Below are positions 7,951-17,007 of a stretch of 35,753 bases of DNA, one piece after another. The position numbers and the translations under genes are program-made. The DNA comes from Pirellulaceae bacterium (GTDB taxonomy: Bacteria > Planctomycetota > Planctomycetia > Pirellulales > Pirellulaceae). The notes under the pieces were generated by a model. That model ran no database searches. It saw only the letters and a list, made by a program, of their open reading frames with translations, and was not told the origin of the DNA. The stretch is taken from assembly GCA_026989685.1 (NCBI GenBank), contig JALSIV010000002.1:1-35753 (forward strand). The letters run 5' to 3'. Every line of letters starts with the position of its first letter. Positions within the stretch are counted from its first letter, which is position 1.

Positions 7951-8615
7951 GAGGTCTCCTCCGGCGCGGCATTCGGAACGGGATCAATGCGGACCCACCG
8001 ATCTTCGATGTGGACTCGGTTGGCGGCGATGGCGGCGATGGCGGCCGGATAGAGTTGACATTCCGCCTCGAAGACTCGCGCGGCCAGCCGTTCGGCCGTG
8101 TCACCATCCAACACGGGGACCGCCTGTTGCATGATGATCGGGCCGTGATCGTACTGGTTGTCGACGAAGTGGACCGTACAGCCGGTCAGCTTGACGCCGT
8201 ACTCGAGCACCGCACGATGGACGCGCGATCCGTAATAGCCTTTGCCGCAGAATGCGGGAATCAGCGACGGGTGGATGTTGACGACTCGGCCATCGAAATC
8301 GGACGGGATGCGGACGAAGCGGATGAAGCCGGCCATGACGACCAGCCGCGCGGCGACCTCCCGGCACGATTCGAAGACGGCGCGACTGTACTGTTCGACC
8401 GACCGATAGTCGCCCGGCGCGACGACACGGTGATCGATCCCCGCGTCGGCGGCGATCTGCAATCCGCGCACCCCGGCGTGGCTGGAAATCACGCGCGCGA
8501 TGCGGATCGGCAGCCGATCGGATTCGATTCGCGCGAGCAGGTTGTCGAGCGTCCGGCCGGTTCCCGAAAGGAGCACGGCGACCGGCATGGGCTGGGATGG
8601 CTGCCGCTTGGTCAT
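7947..8615 (-). CDS. purN: Phosphoribosylglycinamide formyltransferase
   Basis: PurN transfers the formyl group of 10-formyl-tetrahydrofolate to GAR in purine synthesis. The 222-residue protein has the N-terminal VAVLLSGTGRTLDNLL loop (12-27), a variant of the usual phosphate-binding loop. The catalytic Asn113 and His115 lie in NIHPSLIPAF, and Asp156 lies in YDHGPII. GKGYYGSRVHRAVLEYGVKLTG is the expected continuation of the active-site region. It lies 52 bases after ileS and overlaps the methyltransferase by 4 bases. A purL gene is at the other end of the window. Confidence 0.93.
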   Translation of the reverse strand: MTKRQPSQPMPVAVLLSGTGRTLDNLLARIESDRLPIRIARVISSHAGVRGLQIAADAGIDHRVVAPGDYRSVEQYSRAVFESCREVAARLVVMAGFIRFVRIPSDFDGRVVNIHPSLIPAFCGKGYYGSRVHRAVLEYGVKLTGCTVHFVDNQYDHGPIIMQQAVPVLDGDTAERLAARVFEAECQLYPAAIAAIAANRVHIEDRWVRIDPVPNAAPEETS

Positions 8616-8667
8616 GGTTTCCGGCCGTATTGGAAGGATGCGTTGCCGACCTGAACCGATTGGGCGG

Positions 8668-11600
8668 TCACTGCGAGGGGACGATCCGGCGGACGTACAG
8701 GGTCAGGGGATGGCCGCCGATCTCGAGTTGCACCGGCTCGGTATCCGCCAGAGCGTCGAACTGGATCGATTCGGCCAGCGTTTCACCTTGCAGGTACTCT
8801 GCATGCTGCCGGATGGCTTGTCGGAGTTCCTCCGAGTCGGTGGCCAGCCCGACGGCGATCCGGTCGGTGTAGTCGCATGAAATCGCCTTGCGGCGTTCCT
8901 GGACCTGACGCACCAGGTCCCGAACCCAACCTTCCTGGATCAATTCGGGCGTGAGTTCCACCGACAGGACGACGACGGTCTGTTCTCCTTGAGCGGCCGT
9001 CCAGCCTTCTTTGGCCTGCAGTCGCACTTCGATGTCTTCGCTGCTCAATTCGACAGGGCCATCAGGCAAGTTGAGCGCTACTCGACCTTGCTGTTCGAGT
9101 TGCCGCAGCAGTTCGGCCCCGTCGGCCTGCTCGAGCATCTGTTTGACTTTCGGCATGTTTTTACCGAGTTTGGGACCGAGGCGTTTGAAGTTGGGGACGA
9201 CTTTGTAGCGGATGTATTCTTCCCCTTCGGTCGTGAACTCGACCGCCTTGACGTTGATTTCGATGGCGAGCAGCGGGGCGTGTTCCTGCAACCATTGCAG
9301 GTGCCGGTCATCGGCGAGTACGACTTCGGCCCGGGAGAGGGGCTGGCGCACCTTGAGTTTGGCGGAGGCTCGAGCCGCCCGGCCCAGCGAGGCGATTTCG
9401 CGCAGCAGGGCCATCCGCTGCGAGAGGAGCGAATCGGTGACCCGGGAATCGGGGACCGGGTAATCGCACAGATGGACGCTGAGGGTGGCTCGCGAATGGA
9501 ACATTCCGGTCAGATTCCGCCACAAGGTCTCCGCCAGGAACGGAGTGAACGGAGCGATCAGTTTGGCGGTGGTGACCAGCACCTCGTACAGGGTCCAATA
9601 GGCATCGAGCTTGTCCGGGGAGTCGACCGGGCCGCTCCAGAACCGCTCGCGGTTGCGCCGCACATACCAGTTGCTCAGGGCATCCACGAAATCGTGCAAA
9701 TGGCGGCAGGCGGGGAAATTGTCGAAGGCGTCCATCCGCTCGATCACCGCCTCGGTGGTGCGATGCAGTTCGCTCAAGATCCACCGGTCGATCTCGCTGC
9801 GCTGATCGGCGGGGCGATAACCGCGGCCGGTGGCCAGCACGTCGGGCGCGAGTTGCCCGGCGTCTCCCGCGATCCGCTCGGATGGATCGAAGCCGTCGAT
9901 GTTGGCGTAGATCACGAAGAACGAAAAGACGTTCCACAGACGCAACAGGAATTCGGGAATGCTCTCCTTGATGGCTTGCTCGCGGTAGCGGATCGACGTC
10001 CACGGCGCCTGATTGGCGAAGAAGTACCAACGCAGCGCGTCGGCACCGTATCGCTCGAAGATCTCTCCCGGTTCGCGGTAGTTCCGCTTGCTCTTGGACA
10101 TCTTGTTGCCGTCTTCGCCCAGCATCAATCCCAGTACAATGCAGGTGCGGTAGGGGTGCGGCCAGGGATAGTGGGGCGTGGTGGCGTCGGAGTCGTTCGA
10201 TTCGGTTGGATCCCCAGGCCCGAACAGCATGGTGCTGATGGCTAGCAAGCTGTAGAACCAGCCTCGAGTCTGATCCAGGGCTTCGCTGATGAAATCGGCG
10301 GGGAACTGCTGCTGGAAGCGTTCTTGCCCTTGGTGAGGATATCCCCACTGGGCGAACGGCATGGCGCCGGAGTCGTACCAGCAGTCGATGACTTCCGGTA
10401 CGCGGCGCATGCGGGCTCCCGCCTGATAGGGCGAGTCGTAGGTGATGGCGTCGATATAGGGCTTGTGCACCCGCAGATCGTCGGGCAGGTCAGGGTATTG
10501 TTGTTTGGCCGTTTCCCAGGCTCCGGTTCCGTCGATGCCCGGCTTTTGCAGCAACTCGGCATAACTGGCGACCGCCTCCATCTGGCCGGTCGCTTCGCAA
10601 ACCCAGATCGGCAGCGGGGTTCCCCAGAATCGTTCCCGAGACAGCGCCCAGTCGACGTTCGATTCGAGGAAATTGCCGAACCGCCCGTCGCGAATGTGCT
10701 CGGGCAGCCATTGGATGTGGCGGTTGTTCTCCAGCATCTGCTGTTTGAAGCGTGTCGTGCGGATGAACCAACTGCGGCGGGGGTACTGAATCAGCGGGTC
10801 GTCTTCGGCTCGCCAACAAAACGGATAGTCGTGCAGAACCTGTTCCTGATGCCAGAGCAGTCCCCGCTGCCGGAGGTCGCGCACGATCGACTTGTCGGCG
10901 TCTTTGACCCAAACGCCTTTCCAAGGCTCAACCGGATCGGTGAACGTGCCGTCGGGAGCCACGGGGCAGATGAGTTGGGGGCCTTCACCGGGTAGGAATC
11001 GTTCCTGTTCCCGCAGCAGCACCTCGTAGTCGACCTCGCCGAACGCCGGCGCCTGATGGACCAGGCCGGTACCACTATCGACCGTGACGAAGTCGGCGGC
11101 GACCACGCGCCATGCCACCGCTTCCTCGCCTCCCGTTTTCAAATGGCCGGTCTGGTCGTACGACTCGGCGGCGAAGAAGTCGAACGGAGGGCGGTAACGG
11201 CGGCCGACCAGTTTGCTCCCGTTGATGCGATCGAGGAGCCGGAATTGCGTGCCGGCTTTGGCGGCGAGCGACTCCGCGAGCACTTCGGCCACGATCAATT
11301 TGCCGCCCTGCCGGACGTCTTCCACGACGGCATAGGACAAGTCGGGATGAACGGCGACGAACTGATTGCTGGGAAGTGTCCAGGGAGTGGTGGTCCAGAC
11401 CAATAGTGACGTATCCGTGTCATCCGTTAGTGGGAAGCGGACGAAGACACTCGGGTCGGCCACCTGCCGGTAGCCCTGACCGACTTCGCCGGAACTGAGT
11501 GCGGTGCCTCCTTGAGCCCACCACCAGACGATCTTGTGGCCCTGGTAGAGGAGTCCACGATCGAAGAGCTGCTTGAGCGACCACCAGACGCTCTCGACAT

Positions 11601-12063
11601 AGCTCGCGTGGTAGGTGACATAGGCTTCGTCCAAGTGGATCCAAAAGCCGAGCCGCTCGGTGAGCTGTTCCCACTCCTTCATATACCGCCAGACACTCTG
11701 CTGGCAGCGATGGATGAACGGCTCGACACCGTACTGCTCGATCTCTTCCTTGGAGTGGATCCCCAGGTCTTTGCAGACTTCCACTTCGACCGGGAGGCCG
11801 TGCGTATCCCACCCGGCTTTGCGCTCGCAGTAGTATCCCCGCATGGTCTTGTAGCGAGGAAACAAGTCCTTGATGGCTCGAGTCAAACAGTGGCCCGGGT
11901 GGGGCATCCCGTTGGCCGTGGGGGGACCCTCGTAGAATACGAAGGAGGGCCGGCCTGTTCGCTGCCGCAGACTCTGTTCGTAGATCTGGTGCTGCTTCCA
12001 GAACTGGAGTACGTCGTGTTCCAGACGTGGAAACGATACGTCTTGCGGTACGGATGGGAACAT
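8668..12063 (-). CDS. ileS: Isoleucyl-tRNA synthetase, long form
   Basis: This 1131-residue class I synthetase charges tRNA-Ile. The HIGH-type motif is HPGH at 55-58 and KMSKS is at 654-658. The CP1 editing domain shows [11 protein letters not shown] (224-234) and [11 protein letters not shown] (336-346), so proofreading is probably kept. Its length and C-terminus are those of the long, eukaryote/archaea-like bacterial IleRS clade, members of which can be naturally mupirocin-tolerant. The paired-Cys motifs usual in the CP region are eroded: the WCPRC-type segment reads WWWAQGG (180-186) and the CWRC-type segment reads CWRA (416-419), while VCEATG (488-493) has one Cys. GGAG lies five bases before the ATG. 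It lies 43 bases downstream of the acidic protein gene. Confidence 0.96.
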   Translation of the reverse strand: MFPSVPQDVSFPRLEHDVLQFWKQHQIYEQSLRQRTGRPSFVFYEGPPTANGMPHPGHCLTRAIKDLFPRYKTMRGYYCERKAGWDTHGLPVEVEVCKDLGIHSKEEIEQYGVEPFIHRCQQSVWRYMKEWEQLTERLGFWIHLDEAYVTYHASYVESVWWSLKQLFDRGLLYQGHKIVWWWAQGGTALSSGEVGQGYRQVADPSVFVRFPLTDDTDTSLLVWTTTPWTLPSNQFVAVHPDLSYAVVEDVRQGGKLIVAEVLAESLAAKAGTQFRLLDRINGSKLVGRRYRPPFDFFAAESYDQTGHLKTGGEEAVAWRVVAADFVTVDSGTGLVHQAPAFGEVDYEVLLREQERFLPGEGPQLICPVAPDGTFTDPVEPWKGVWVKDADKSIVRDLRQRGLLWHQEQVLHDYPFCWRAEDDPLIQYPRRSWFIRTTRFKQQMLENNRHIQWLPEHIRDGRFGNFLESNVDWALSRERFWGTPLPIWVCEATGQMEAVASYAELLQKPGIDGTGAWETAKQQYPDLPDDLRVHKPYIDAITYDSPYQAGARMRRVPEVIDCWYDSGAMPFAQWGYPHQGQERFQQQFPADFISEALDQTRGWFYSLLAISTMLFGPGDPTESNDSDATTPHYPWPHPYRTCIVLGLMLGEDGNKMSKSKRNYREPGEIFERYGADALRWYFFANQAPWTSIRYREQAIKESIPEFLLRLWNVFSFFVIYANIDGFDPSERIAGDAGQLAPDVLATGRGYRPADQRSEIDRWILSELHRTTEAVIERMDAFDNFPACRHLHDFVDALSNWYVRRNRERFWSGPVDSPDKLDAYWTLYEVLVTTAKLIAPFTPFLAETLWRNLTGMFHSRATLSVHLCDYPVPDSRVTDSLLSQRMALLREIASLGRAARASAKLKVRQPLSRAEVVLADDRHLQWLQEHAPLLAIEINVKAVEFTTEGEEYIRYKVVPNFKRLGPKLGKNMPKVKQMLEQADGAELLRQLEQQGRVALNLPDGPVELSSEDIEVRLQAKEGWTAAQGEQTVVVLSVELTPELIQEGWVRDLVRQVQERRKAISCDYTDRIAVGLATDSEELRQAIRQHAEYLQGETLAESIQFDALADTEPVQLEIGGHPLTLYVRRIVPSQ

Positions 12064-12106
12064 CGGGTCTCCGGCCGGCGAAGTGGATATTCAGCGCGGT
12101 GGGCGA

Positions 12107-12418
12107 TCAGTCGTCATCGTCGTCGATCAGCGGGTCGGTGGCGGGATCTTCGTCGGCGATGACATCCGGGTCGATCTCCTCCTCCTCCACCCCCTCTTCC
12201 TCCTCCTCATCGTCGTCGAGGTCGCCGAACTCGTCTTCGATATCGTATTCGTCCTCGAACTCCTCTTCGAAGTCGTCGTCGAAGTCGTCGTCGAAATCAT
12301 CGTCGTCGAAGTCGTCGCTGGGACCGGCATCCTCCGCCGCGAGAGGCTCGGGGAGCCAGTCGGTCGGCGGCGGAAAAACCGTCGCGGGGTTCGCGTCGAG
12401 CGAGAGATTCCCTGTCAT
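12107..12418 (-). CDS. Small, extremely acidic protein
   Basis: The frame can start at 12547 (146 residues), 12424 or 12418. I prefer 12418, giving 103 residues, because GAGGG is spaced 8 bases before that ATG and the extra N-terminal segment looks non-family. The start MTGNLSLDANPATVFPP is followed from about residue 35 by a tract almost entirely of Asp and Glu with periodic Phe and Tyr, ending in five Asp residues. No signal peptide or membrane span is seen. The composition suggests a disordered acidic protein, for example a cation or basic-protein binder or nucleic-acid mimic; this is inference. It heads the minus-strand unit with ileS, purN and the methyltransferase. Confidence 0.65.
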   Translation of the reverse strand: MTGNLSLDANPATVFPPPTDWLPEPLAAEDAGPSDDFDDDDFDDDFDDDFEEEFEDEYDIEDEFGDLDDDEEEEEGVEEEEIDPDVIADEDPATDPLIDDDDD

Positions 12419-13530
12419 TGTCATCGCCCTCAAGTCGTGCAAGACGGCCACCGGATCCACTTCCCAAATGGACTGTTCTCCGTCACGGACAGCCCACCTT
12501 GGTTCCCTCACCGTGCCACCGTGCCACCGTGAGAGCCTTTCCCGCACGCCTGTGAGAGTCTTCGATATGCGCGCTGGGTGCGGAGAACTCTAACTAACGG
12601 AGCCGACCGGAACTGTCAACCAGGGCCGGGTTTCCGTGCGACGCGGCGGCCCCATCACCGCTACCATCCGCATAATACCCCGCCCGCGCGATCGAGTTTG
12701 CTCAAATCTCCCAAAACAACTGGAGAAGCCGGGCCACGCGGCCGGCTGCGCACTAGTCTTCTCATGTCGGGGGCAAAGTTATCACGGTTAGGCAACTCCC
12801 AAGTCAGACTTTCTCACCCCCGTGTAGGGCGGGTTCTTCGTTCTGAAGAGCCTGCCCGTTTTTCGTGGCGGCTCTCATTCGTATTCTGCGAGCCCTATCT
12901 GCTTGCGCCGTAAGCCTTCCCGACTCAATGTGTGACACAAATGTGGCACCGCCCCCCCGAAAAGGTGATAGCATGAGGGGGCCGGTTTTCCAGATTTTTT
13001 TCGAAATGGGAGCGGTTTTCCCAAGTGGTAAACAGGCAACCGAGTTGGGTGAGACGGGGCGTGGGTGAGAGGCCGCAGCGGCCCCAAAATCGTGTTGACG
13101 CTGTGCCGGCCGTGGATATGCTTGGCTCAGAGACGGCGAGCGGGCGACGCCGCTCCCCGTCGATCGTTCGGGAGGTCTTCGAGCCTGGAACGGGACTCCC
13201 CGGTCGGCCGCCCGTCTTGGGGCCAGCCTGTTTGCGGCCGGGACGGTTGTTCCAGCCTTTATTGTCCGTCCGTTGGTTCGCCATGCGAGACGGATCGAGC
13301 GGCAAGTTGACGGCCACTGGCTTGCCGCATTCCGGGACGTCTCGGGTCGAATGCATGGATGTCATTCGGCCGCGAACCGCCGGCTTGATTGCCGGGCTGC
13401 TACGGCCCGCCGCGAGACGAACGGAGTCGTCTCCTGGGCCGTGGCCGGCAATCAACTTCCTTTTCCGCTTGTTCGTGGAGCCGCTCCATCGCATTCCCCG
13501 GTGCGGCGACGGCCGCTATCGTCATTGTTT
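12419..13530. other. Long gap between acidic protein gene and rsmH
   Basis: About 1.1 kb without a gene I can support. Open frames exist on both strands (for example 12925-13494 minus and 13025-13564 plus), but their translations are Arg/Pro/Ser-rich, resemble nothing and overlap each other. Three imperfect copies of ACCGTGCC lie at 12510-12533. The half nearest rsmH contains strong hairpins, listed separately. No RNase P RNA, tmRNA, SRP RNA or tRNA signature was recognised on either strand. Confidence 0.6.
13071..13255 (+). other. Hairpin-rich block, candidate structured RNA
   Basis: Successive stems can be drawn. GGCCGC-A-GCGGCC lies at 13071-13083. At 13132-13161, GACGG pairs with CCGTC and GAGCGG with CCGCTC around a six-base loop, interrupted by one C-C mismatch. 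A longer domain is closed by CTGGAAC (13185-13191) with GTTCCAG (13249-13255) and contains an inner GGCCGC/GCGGCC pair. GC-rich DNA forms stems by chance, so covariation evidence is needed. It sits some 280 bases upstream of rsmH and could be an independent RNA or a leader. Confidence 0.2.
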
Positions 13531-14430
13531 ATGGAACGCCCGCACACCATTCACGTTCCCGTGATGCCGAGGGAAGTCATCGAGTTGCTGGCGCCGGCAC
13601 CGGGTCAGACCATGTTGGATGCCACGGCGGGGGGGGGCGGTCACACGCGGCTGCTGGCGGAGCGCGTAGGAGGGACGGGGCGTGTGCTGGCGGTCGACCG
13701 GGACCCGTCGGCCATCGAGCGCATGCGGGAAGCCGCGGATCGACCCAACGTCGTCCCCATTTGTGCGTCTTACGACGAGTTGGACGAGTTGGCGGTGATT
13801 CCCCCCGAGGGGCTCGACGGCGTGCTGCTCGACCTGGGGCTTTCCACGGACCAACTCCGCGACGACGCGCGAGGCTTCAGTTACCAGAGCCATGGTCGAC
13901 TCGACATGCGATTCGATCCGACTCGCGGTCGGCCGGCTTGGCAGTTGCTGGCGGAATTGTCGCAGGAGGAGCTGGCCAATTTGATTTATGCGTACGGCGA
14001 GGAGCGGCTCAGTCGCCGGATTGCTCGGAGGATTGTCGAGGTTCGCCGGAGGACGCCGCTGCGCACGGCCGACCAATTGGCCGAAGTGGTTCGTTCTTGC
14101 GTGCCGCGCAGTCGGGGCCATCGCATCGACCCGGCCACGCGGACGTTCCAGGCGTTGCGGATCGCCGTCAACCAGGAGTTGGATCGCTTGGAGCGCCTAT
14201 TGCGGCGACTCCCGCAGTGGTTGAAGCCTGGTGGGCGGGTGGTCGTAATCGCATTTCACTCGCTGGAAGATCGATTGGTGAAGCGGGCTTTTACCGATCG
14301 AGACGTTTGGGAGCGAATCACCAAGAAACCGCTCCGCCCGTCCCGCGAAGAAGTGGCCGGCAATCCGAAGAGCCGCAGTGCCCGGCTACGGGCTGCGATC
14401 CGGCGACCGGTCGCCCAACAGGCTGGATAG
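13531..14430 (+). CDS. rsmH: 16S rRNA (cytosine-1402-N4)-methyltransferase RsmH
   Basis: RsmH (MraW) methylates N4 of C1402 in 16S rRNA using SAM. The 299-residue protein starts MERPHTIHVPVMPREVIELL, the standard opening of the family. The SAM loop is DATAGGGGHT (30-39). GVLLDLGLSTDQLRDDARGFS, GRLDMRFD, TFQALRIAVNQELDRL and VIAFHSLEDRLVK are all RsmH signatures. The same frame is open to 13273, but the extension is not family-like; no clear ribosome-binding site precedes 13531. No mraZ, ftsL or ftsI follows, so it is detached from a division and cell-wall cluster. Its last 45 bases overlap a convergent gene. Confidence 0.95.
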   Translation: MERPHTIHVPVMPREVIELLAPAPGQTMLDATAGGGGHTRLLAERVGGTGRVLAVDRDPSAIERMREAADRPNVVPICASYDELDELAVIPPEGLDGVLLDLGLSTDQLRDDARGFSYQSHGRLDMRFDPTRGRPAWQLLAELSQEELANLIYAYGEERLSRRIARRIVEVRRRTPLRTADQLAEVVRSCVPRSRGHRIDPATRTFQALRIAVNQELDRLERLLRRLPQWLKPGGRVVVIAFHSLEDRLVKRAFTDRDVWERITKKPLRPSREEVAGNPKSRSARLRAAIRRPVAQQAG

Positions 14431-14889
14431 CAGAGCGTACGCCCGCGTTTTTCCTTCGCGGTAGGAGCTGGCGCGAGGTCCGGCGACGTTCAGGACCTCC
14501 ACGCGGTTTTCCGCCAGCCACCGGCGGAGCCCTTCGAGGTCGATCGAATCGGAGGCCAGATCGACACAATAGCAGGGGCGACCGTGTGCGTCGGCCATGC
14601 GACGTGTCAGAGCGGTTCCACCGGTGAGCGGGCCGTGGTGAAGGATCAGCGTGGCGTCCGAATCGACGACGTTCCGCTCGGTCCTCACGGCGTAGTTTGA
14701 GCTGTCGGTTTCCTTCATCCGGTACCGATCGGCGATCCGGCCTCGTTCACTCAGTCGCCCCTTGGGGCACCAACCCCCGTGTTCCAGGCCGAGGTCGATG
14801 GCCGCATCGAGGGCTCCTTGGTCGACGCCGGTCTGGCCTCCGCTGACGATTTTTCGCACCGGCACGCTCGCTCGTCCCTTGCTCGCCAT
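14386..14889 (-). CDS. YpsA-related SLOG-family protein (putative molybdenum carrier-like)
   Basis: This 167-residue protein opens with RKIVSGGQTGVDQGALDAAI, the signature of the YpsA-related SLOG family often annotated as 'putative molybdenum carrier'. GWCPKGRLSERG, RTERNVVDSDATLIL and GPLTGGTALT are further conserved blocks and suggest a nucleotide-binding Rossmann-like fold. SLOG proteins are generally thought to bind nucleotide-derived ligands; the actual role here is unknown. The C-terminus is read from the opposite strand of the rsmH 3' end, a 45-base convergent overlap. Confidence 0.82.
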   Translation of the reverse strand: MASKGRASVPVRKIVSGGQTGVDQGALDAAIDLGLEHGGWCPKGRLSERGRIADRYRMKETDSSNYAVRTERNVVDSDATLILHHGPLTGGTALTRRMADAHGRPCYCVDLASDSIDLEGLRRWLAENRVEVLNVAGPRASSYREGKTRAYALLSSLLGDRSPDRSP

Positions 14890-14969
14890 CCGTCGTCACC
14901 GCTCGCCCCGCAAACTCCGCCGGGCCAGCGGCTCGGCCCGGCGGCGCTTGCCTGGTCGCTATCGCCGGC

Positions 14970-15371
14970 TCAGCCCTTCTTCTTTTCCGGCTCGGTTTTC
15001 TTCGGGGCGTCTTCCTTCTTGGGAGCCTCTTTCTTGGGTTCGGCTTTCTTTTCGGGCTCGGCTTTCTTTGCAGGCGTGGGTTCTGCTTTCTTGGCGGGTT
15101 CTATCTTCGGTTCTTCCTTCTTGGGTGTTTCTGCCTTGGGCTCTTCCTTCTTTGCTTCGGCCTTGTCCATCTCGGCCTTTGCATCGGGTGCCGAGTCGTC
15201 CTTGGCCTCGTCTACCGAGTCGACTTTCTCGCCGCTGGAGACGTCGAGTTCGAGCGAGTCGGTGTCCACATCGGTTGGCGGGTTGTCTTTCGGCTTCTTG
15301 CAGCCGGTCAGGGCGATGCCGCCGGCCAGCAGCAGGGCCAGAGTTCCGTGCAGAATGGTTTTCCAGGACAT
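14970..15371 (-). CDS. Lysine/glutamate/alanine-rich lipoprotein
   Basis: From the ATG at 15371, preceded by AAGGAG, the protein has 133 residues. It starts with a signal segment rich in L, A and G ending in ALTGC, a lipobox whose Cys at about residue 24 would be lipidated. After about 40 Asp/Ser-rich residues the rest is a charged repeat of K, E, P and A units (KKEEPK, KKAEP types), expected to be extended and disordered. This could span from a membrane or bind charged polymers, but no function is known. The same frame is open upstream to 15521, but that part overlaps repeat R1 copy D and is unlikely to be coding. Confidence 0.72.
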   Translation of the reverse strand: MSWKTILHGTLALLLAGGIALTGCKKPKDNPPTDVDTDSLELDVSSGEKVDSVDEAKDDSAPDAKAEMDKAEAKKEEPKAETPKKEEPKIEPAKKAEPTPAKKAEPEKKAEPKKEAPKKEDAPKKTEPEKKKG

Positions 15372-15404
15372 GACGAAAGCTCCTTGGGCGAAAGGGTGTT
15401 GGAA

Positions 15405-15478
15405 AGCCTTTAACAGAATCCTCGGCTTCACGTTGCAGCCTCGGGCATGTTGTTTGCCGCAGAGGGGTGATACGGCCA
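15405..15478 (-). repeat. Dispersed repeat R1, copy D (diverged)
   Basis: Read on the minus strand it aligns with the other R1 copies. On the plus strand, GCCTTTAACAGAAT matches the GCCTGTAACAAAAC end, CCTCGGGCATGTTGTTTGCCGC matches the core, and the far end GGGGTGATACGG is eroded. It lies between the lipoprotein gene and the DUF819 gene. Confidence 0.55.
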
Positions 15479-15541
15479 CCGAATCGAACCGCCATGGTGA
15501 TGGAGCCATGCGGCGCGCCACTTATTCCCGCTCGCCGCAGA

Positions 15542-16759
15542 TCAAGCGATGGCGGCAGCGACCCAGCGGCACAGCATGGCAGCGGCGAAAGCCGCATAGT
15601 TGCCGATCGCATAGCCGATCAGTGCCATCAAAATGCTGACGGGCACCAATCCTTCGCGATGCGCGGTGGCCACGATGGGGGCCGAGGCGGCCCCGCCGAT
15701 GTTGGCCGCGCTGGCGATGGCTGCGGTGTGGATGTCGACTCGGAGCAGCCAAGCACCGAAGACGCAGAAAATACCGTGAATGACGATCCACAATGTACAC
15801 CCTAGCAGGTATGCGGGGGCTTGCGAGGCCACTCCGCCGAGATTGGCCACGGCTCCCATCCGAGCCACGAACAGGTAGACCAGGGCCATGGCCAGTTGAT
15901 GGCTTCCTCGCAGTCGCCGCAGCCGCGTGAACGAAAGCCCGATCCCCAGGGTGGTGATGGCCAGGATTTGCCAAGTCGAGCGGGTGATGATGCTGCGGAC
16001 TTGAGGGGCCCACTGAGCCAGCCCGTGGTCGAGCCAAGTGGCGGCTTGGTCGGCGGCCCAGACCGCCAGGAAGGTGACGGCCAGCACGTAGAGGTGATCT
16101 TGAAAGCGGGGTGGGGTCGCCGTCGGCTCGGCGGCGCGGGCTTCGGCGGCGGCTGCCTCCATCTGGGCCACTCGCCCGGGGTCGGCTCGAGTAAACCGCC
16201 CGAACCAGTCGGCCCACCGCCGCGATCCCAACAGCAGAGGGAGCCAGCCGATGTAGATCACGGTATCTCCCAGCACGGCCAAGCCGAAGTTGGCTCCCTG
16301 ATCGGACGCTTCCAGCATTTTGGCCATCGCCGCCATGTTGCCGGTACCCCCGATCCAGCTTCCGGCCAGGATACCGAAGGCTTCCCACGCGTCCGGCTCG
16401 AGAAACGTGGCCACCACCGCGTAACCGATGGGGGCTCCGACGACGACGCCCAGGGTGCCGAACAGCATCACGCCGACTCCTTTGCCCATGATGCGCACGG
16501 CGGCACCCACGTCGACCTTCAGCAGCAGCATGATCAGCATGGCGGGCAGGACCAGTTCCCGGATCGAAGCGTACACCGGTGAGGTGTTCGGCAAGAAACG
16601 GAAGTAGCTCAGCACCACGGGAGTGAAATAGATGAAGATCAACGGCGGTAGGTACTCGAACAGCTTCCAACGCGTCCGCTGTTCCAGCGCGAAGAAGAAC
16701 GCGGCCACACCGATCAGCGAGGCGAGGACGCCGACATTGGTGGAAACAACGGATTCCAT
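15542..16759 (-). CDS. DUF819-family integral membrane protein
   Basis: The 405-residue protein has roughly ten hydrophobic spans and segments typical of the DUF819 (YjcL-like) membrane family. These include FEYLPPLIFIYFTPVVLSYF near the N-terminus, GSWIGGTGNMAAM in the middle and IASAANIGGAASAPIVA near the end. The two Gly/Asn-rich loops resemble paired re-entrant motifs of secondary transporters, so transport is likely but the substrate is unknown. The start at 16759 (MESVVSTNVG) fits the family; an ATG at 16834 would add 25 polar residues. A soluble insertion of about 30 residues rich in Ala and Glu separates the halves. The 248 bases before the next gene hold nothing I recognise. Confidence 0.85.
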   Translation of the reverse strand: MESVVSTNVGVLASLIGVAAFFFALEQRTRWKLFEYLPPLIFIYFTPVVLSYFRFLPNTSPVYASIRELVLPAMLIMLLLKVDVGAAVRIMGKGVGVMLFGTLGVVVGAPIGYAVVATFLEPDAWEAFGILAGSWIGGTGNMAAMAKMLEASDQGANFGLAVLGDTVIYIGWLPLLLGSRRWADWFGRFTRADPGRVAQMEAAAAEARAAEPTATPPRFQDHLYVLAVTFLAVWAADQAATWLDHGLAQWAPQVRSIITRSTWQILAITTLGIGLSFTRLRRLRGSHQLAMALVYLFVARMGAVANLGGVASQAPAYLLGCTLWIVIHGIFCVFGAWLLRVDIHTAAIASAANIGGAASAPIVATAHREGLVPVSILMALIGYAIGNYAAFAAAMLCRWVAAAIA

Positions 16760-17007
16760 TTGGACAGGGGCTTTCTTCGAGAGCGGGATACGGTAACGGA
16801 GTTCGTGCAGTGCGTGGGCGTGTTTCGTACGCAACGCGCCGGCGCTGGGACATCGGTCGCCCCATCATACCACTTGGTCCCCTCCCGGTCCTGTTGCCGC
16901 ACCGGCTAAACTGCAGTCGTCATCACGGGCCACGACTCGCTCAAACAGCGAACCGGCCGGAAACCAACGAGCAGACCGACGATCCCTTCCCGCATACCAG
17001 CCGTGCC

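Noticed and set aside
13045-13070. Two TGGGTGAGA repeats upstream of rsmH as MraZ boxes
   Set aside because: MraZ boxes have a period of about 10 bases, while these are 16 apart, and no mraZ gene is present.
12925-13494. 189-residue minus-strand frame in the long gap before rsmH
   Set aside because: Arg/Ser/Pro-rich, no ribosome-binding site or domain, and overlapped by a similar frame on the other strand (13025-13564).
12548-13530. RNase P RNA, tmRNA or SRP RNA in the large gap
   Set aside because: None of the conserved core strings of these RNAs was found on either strand.
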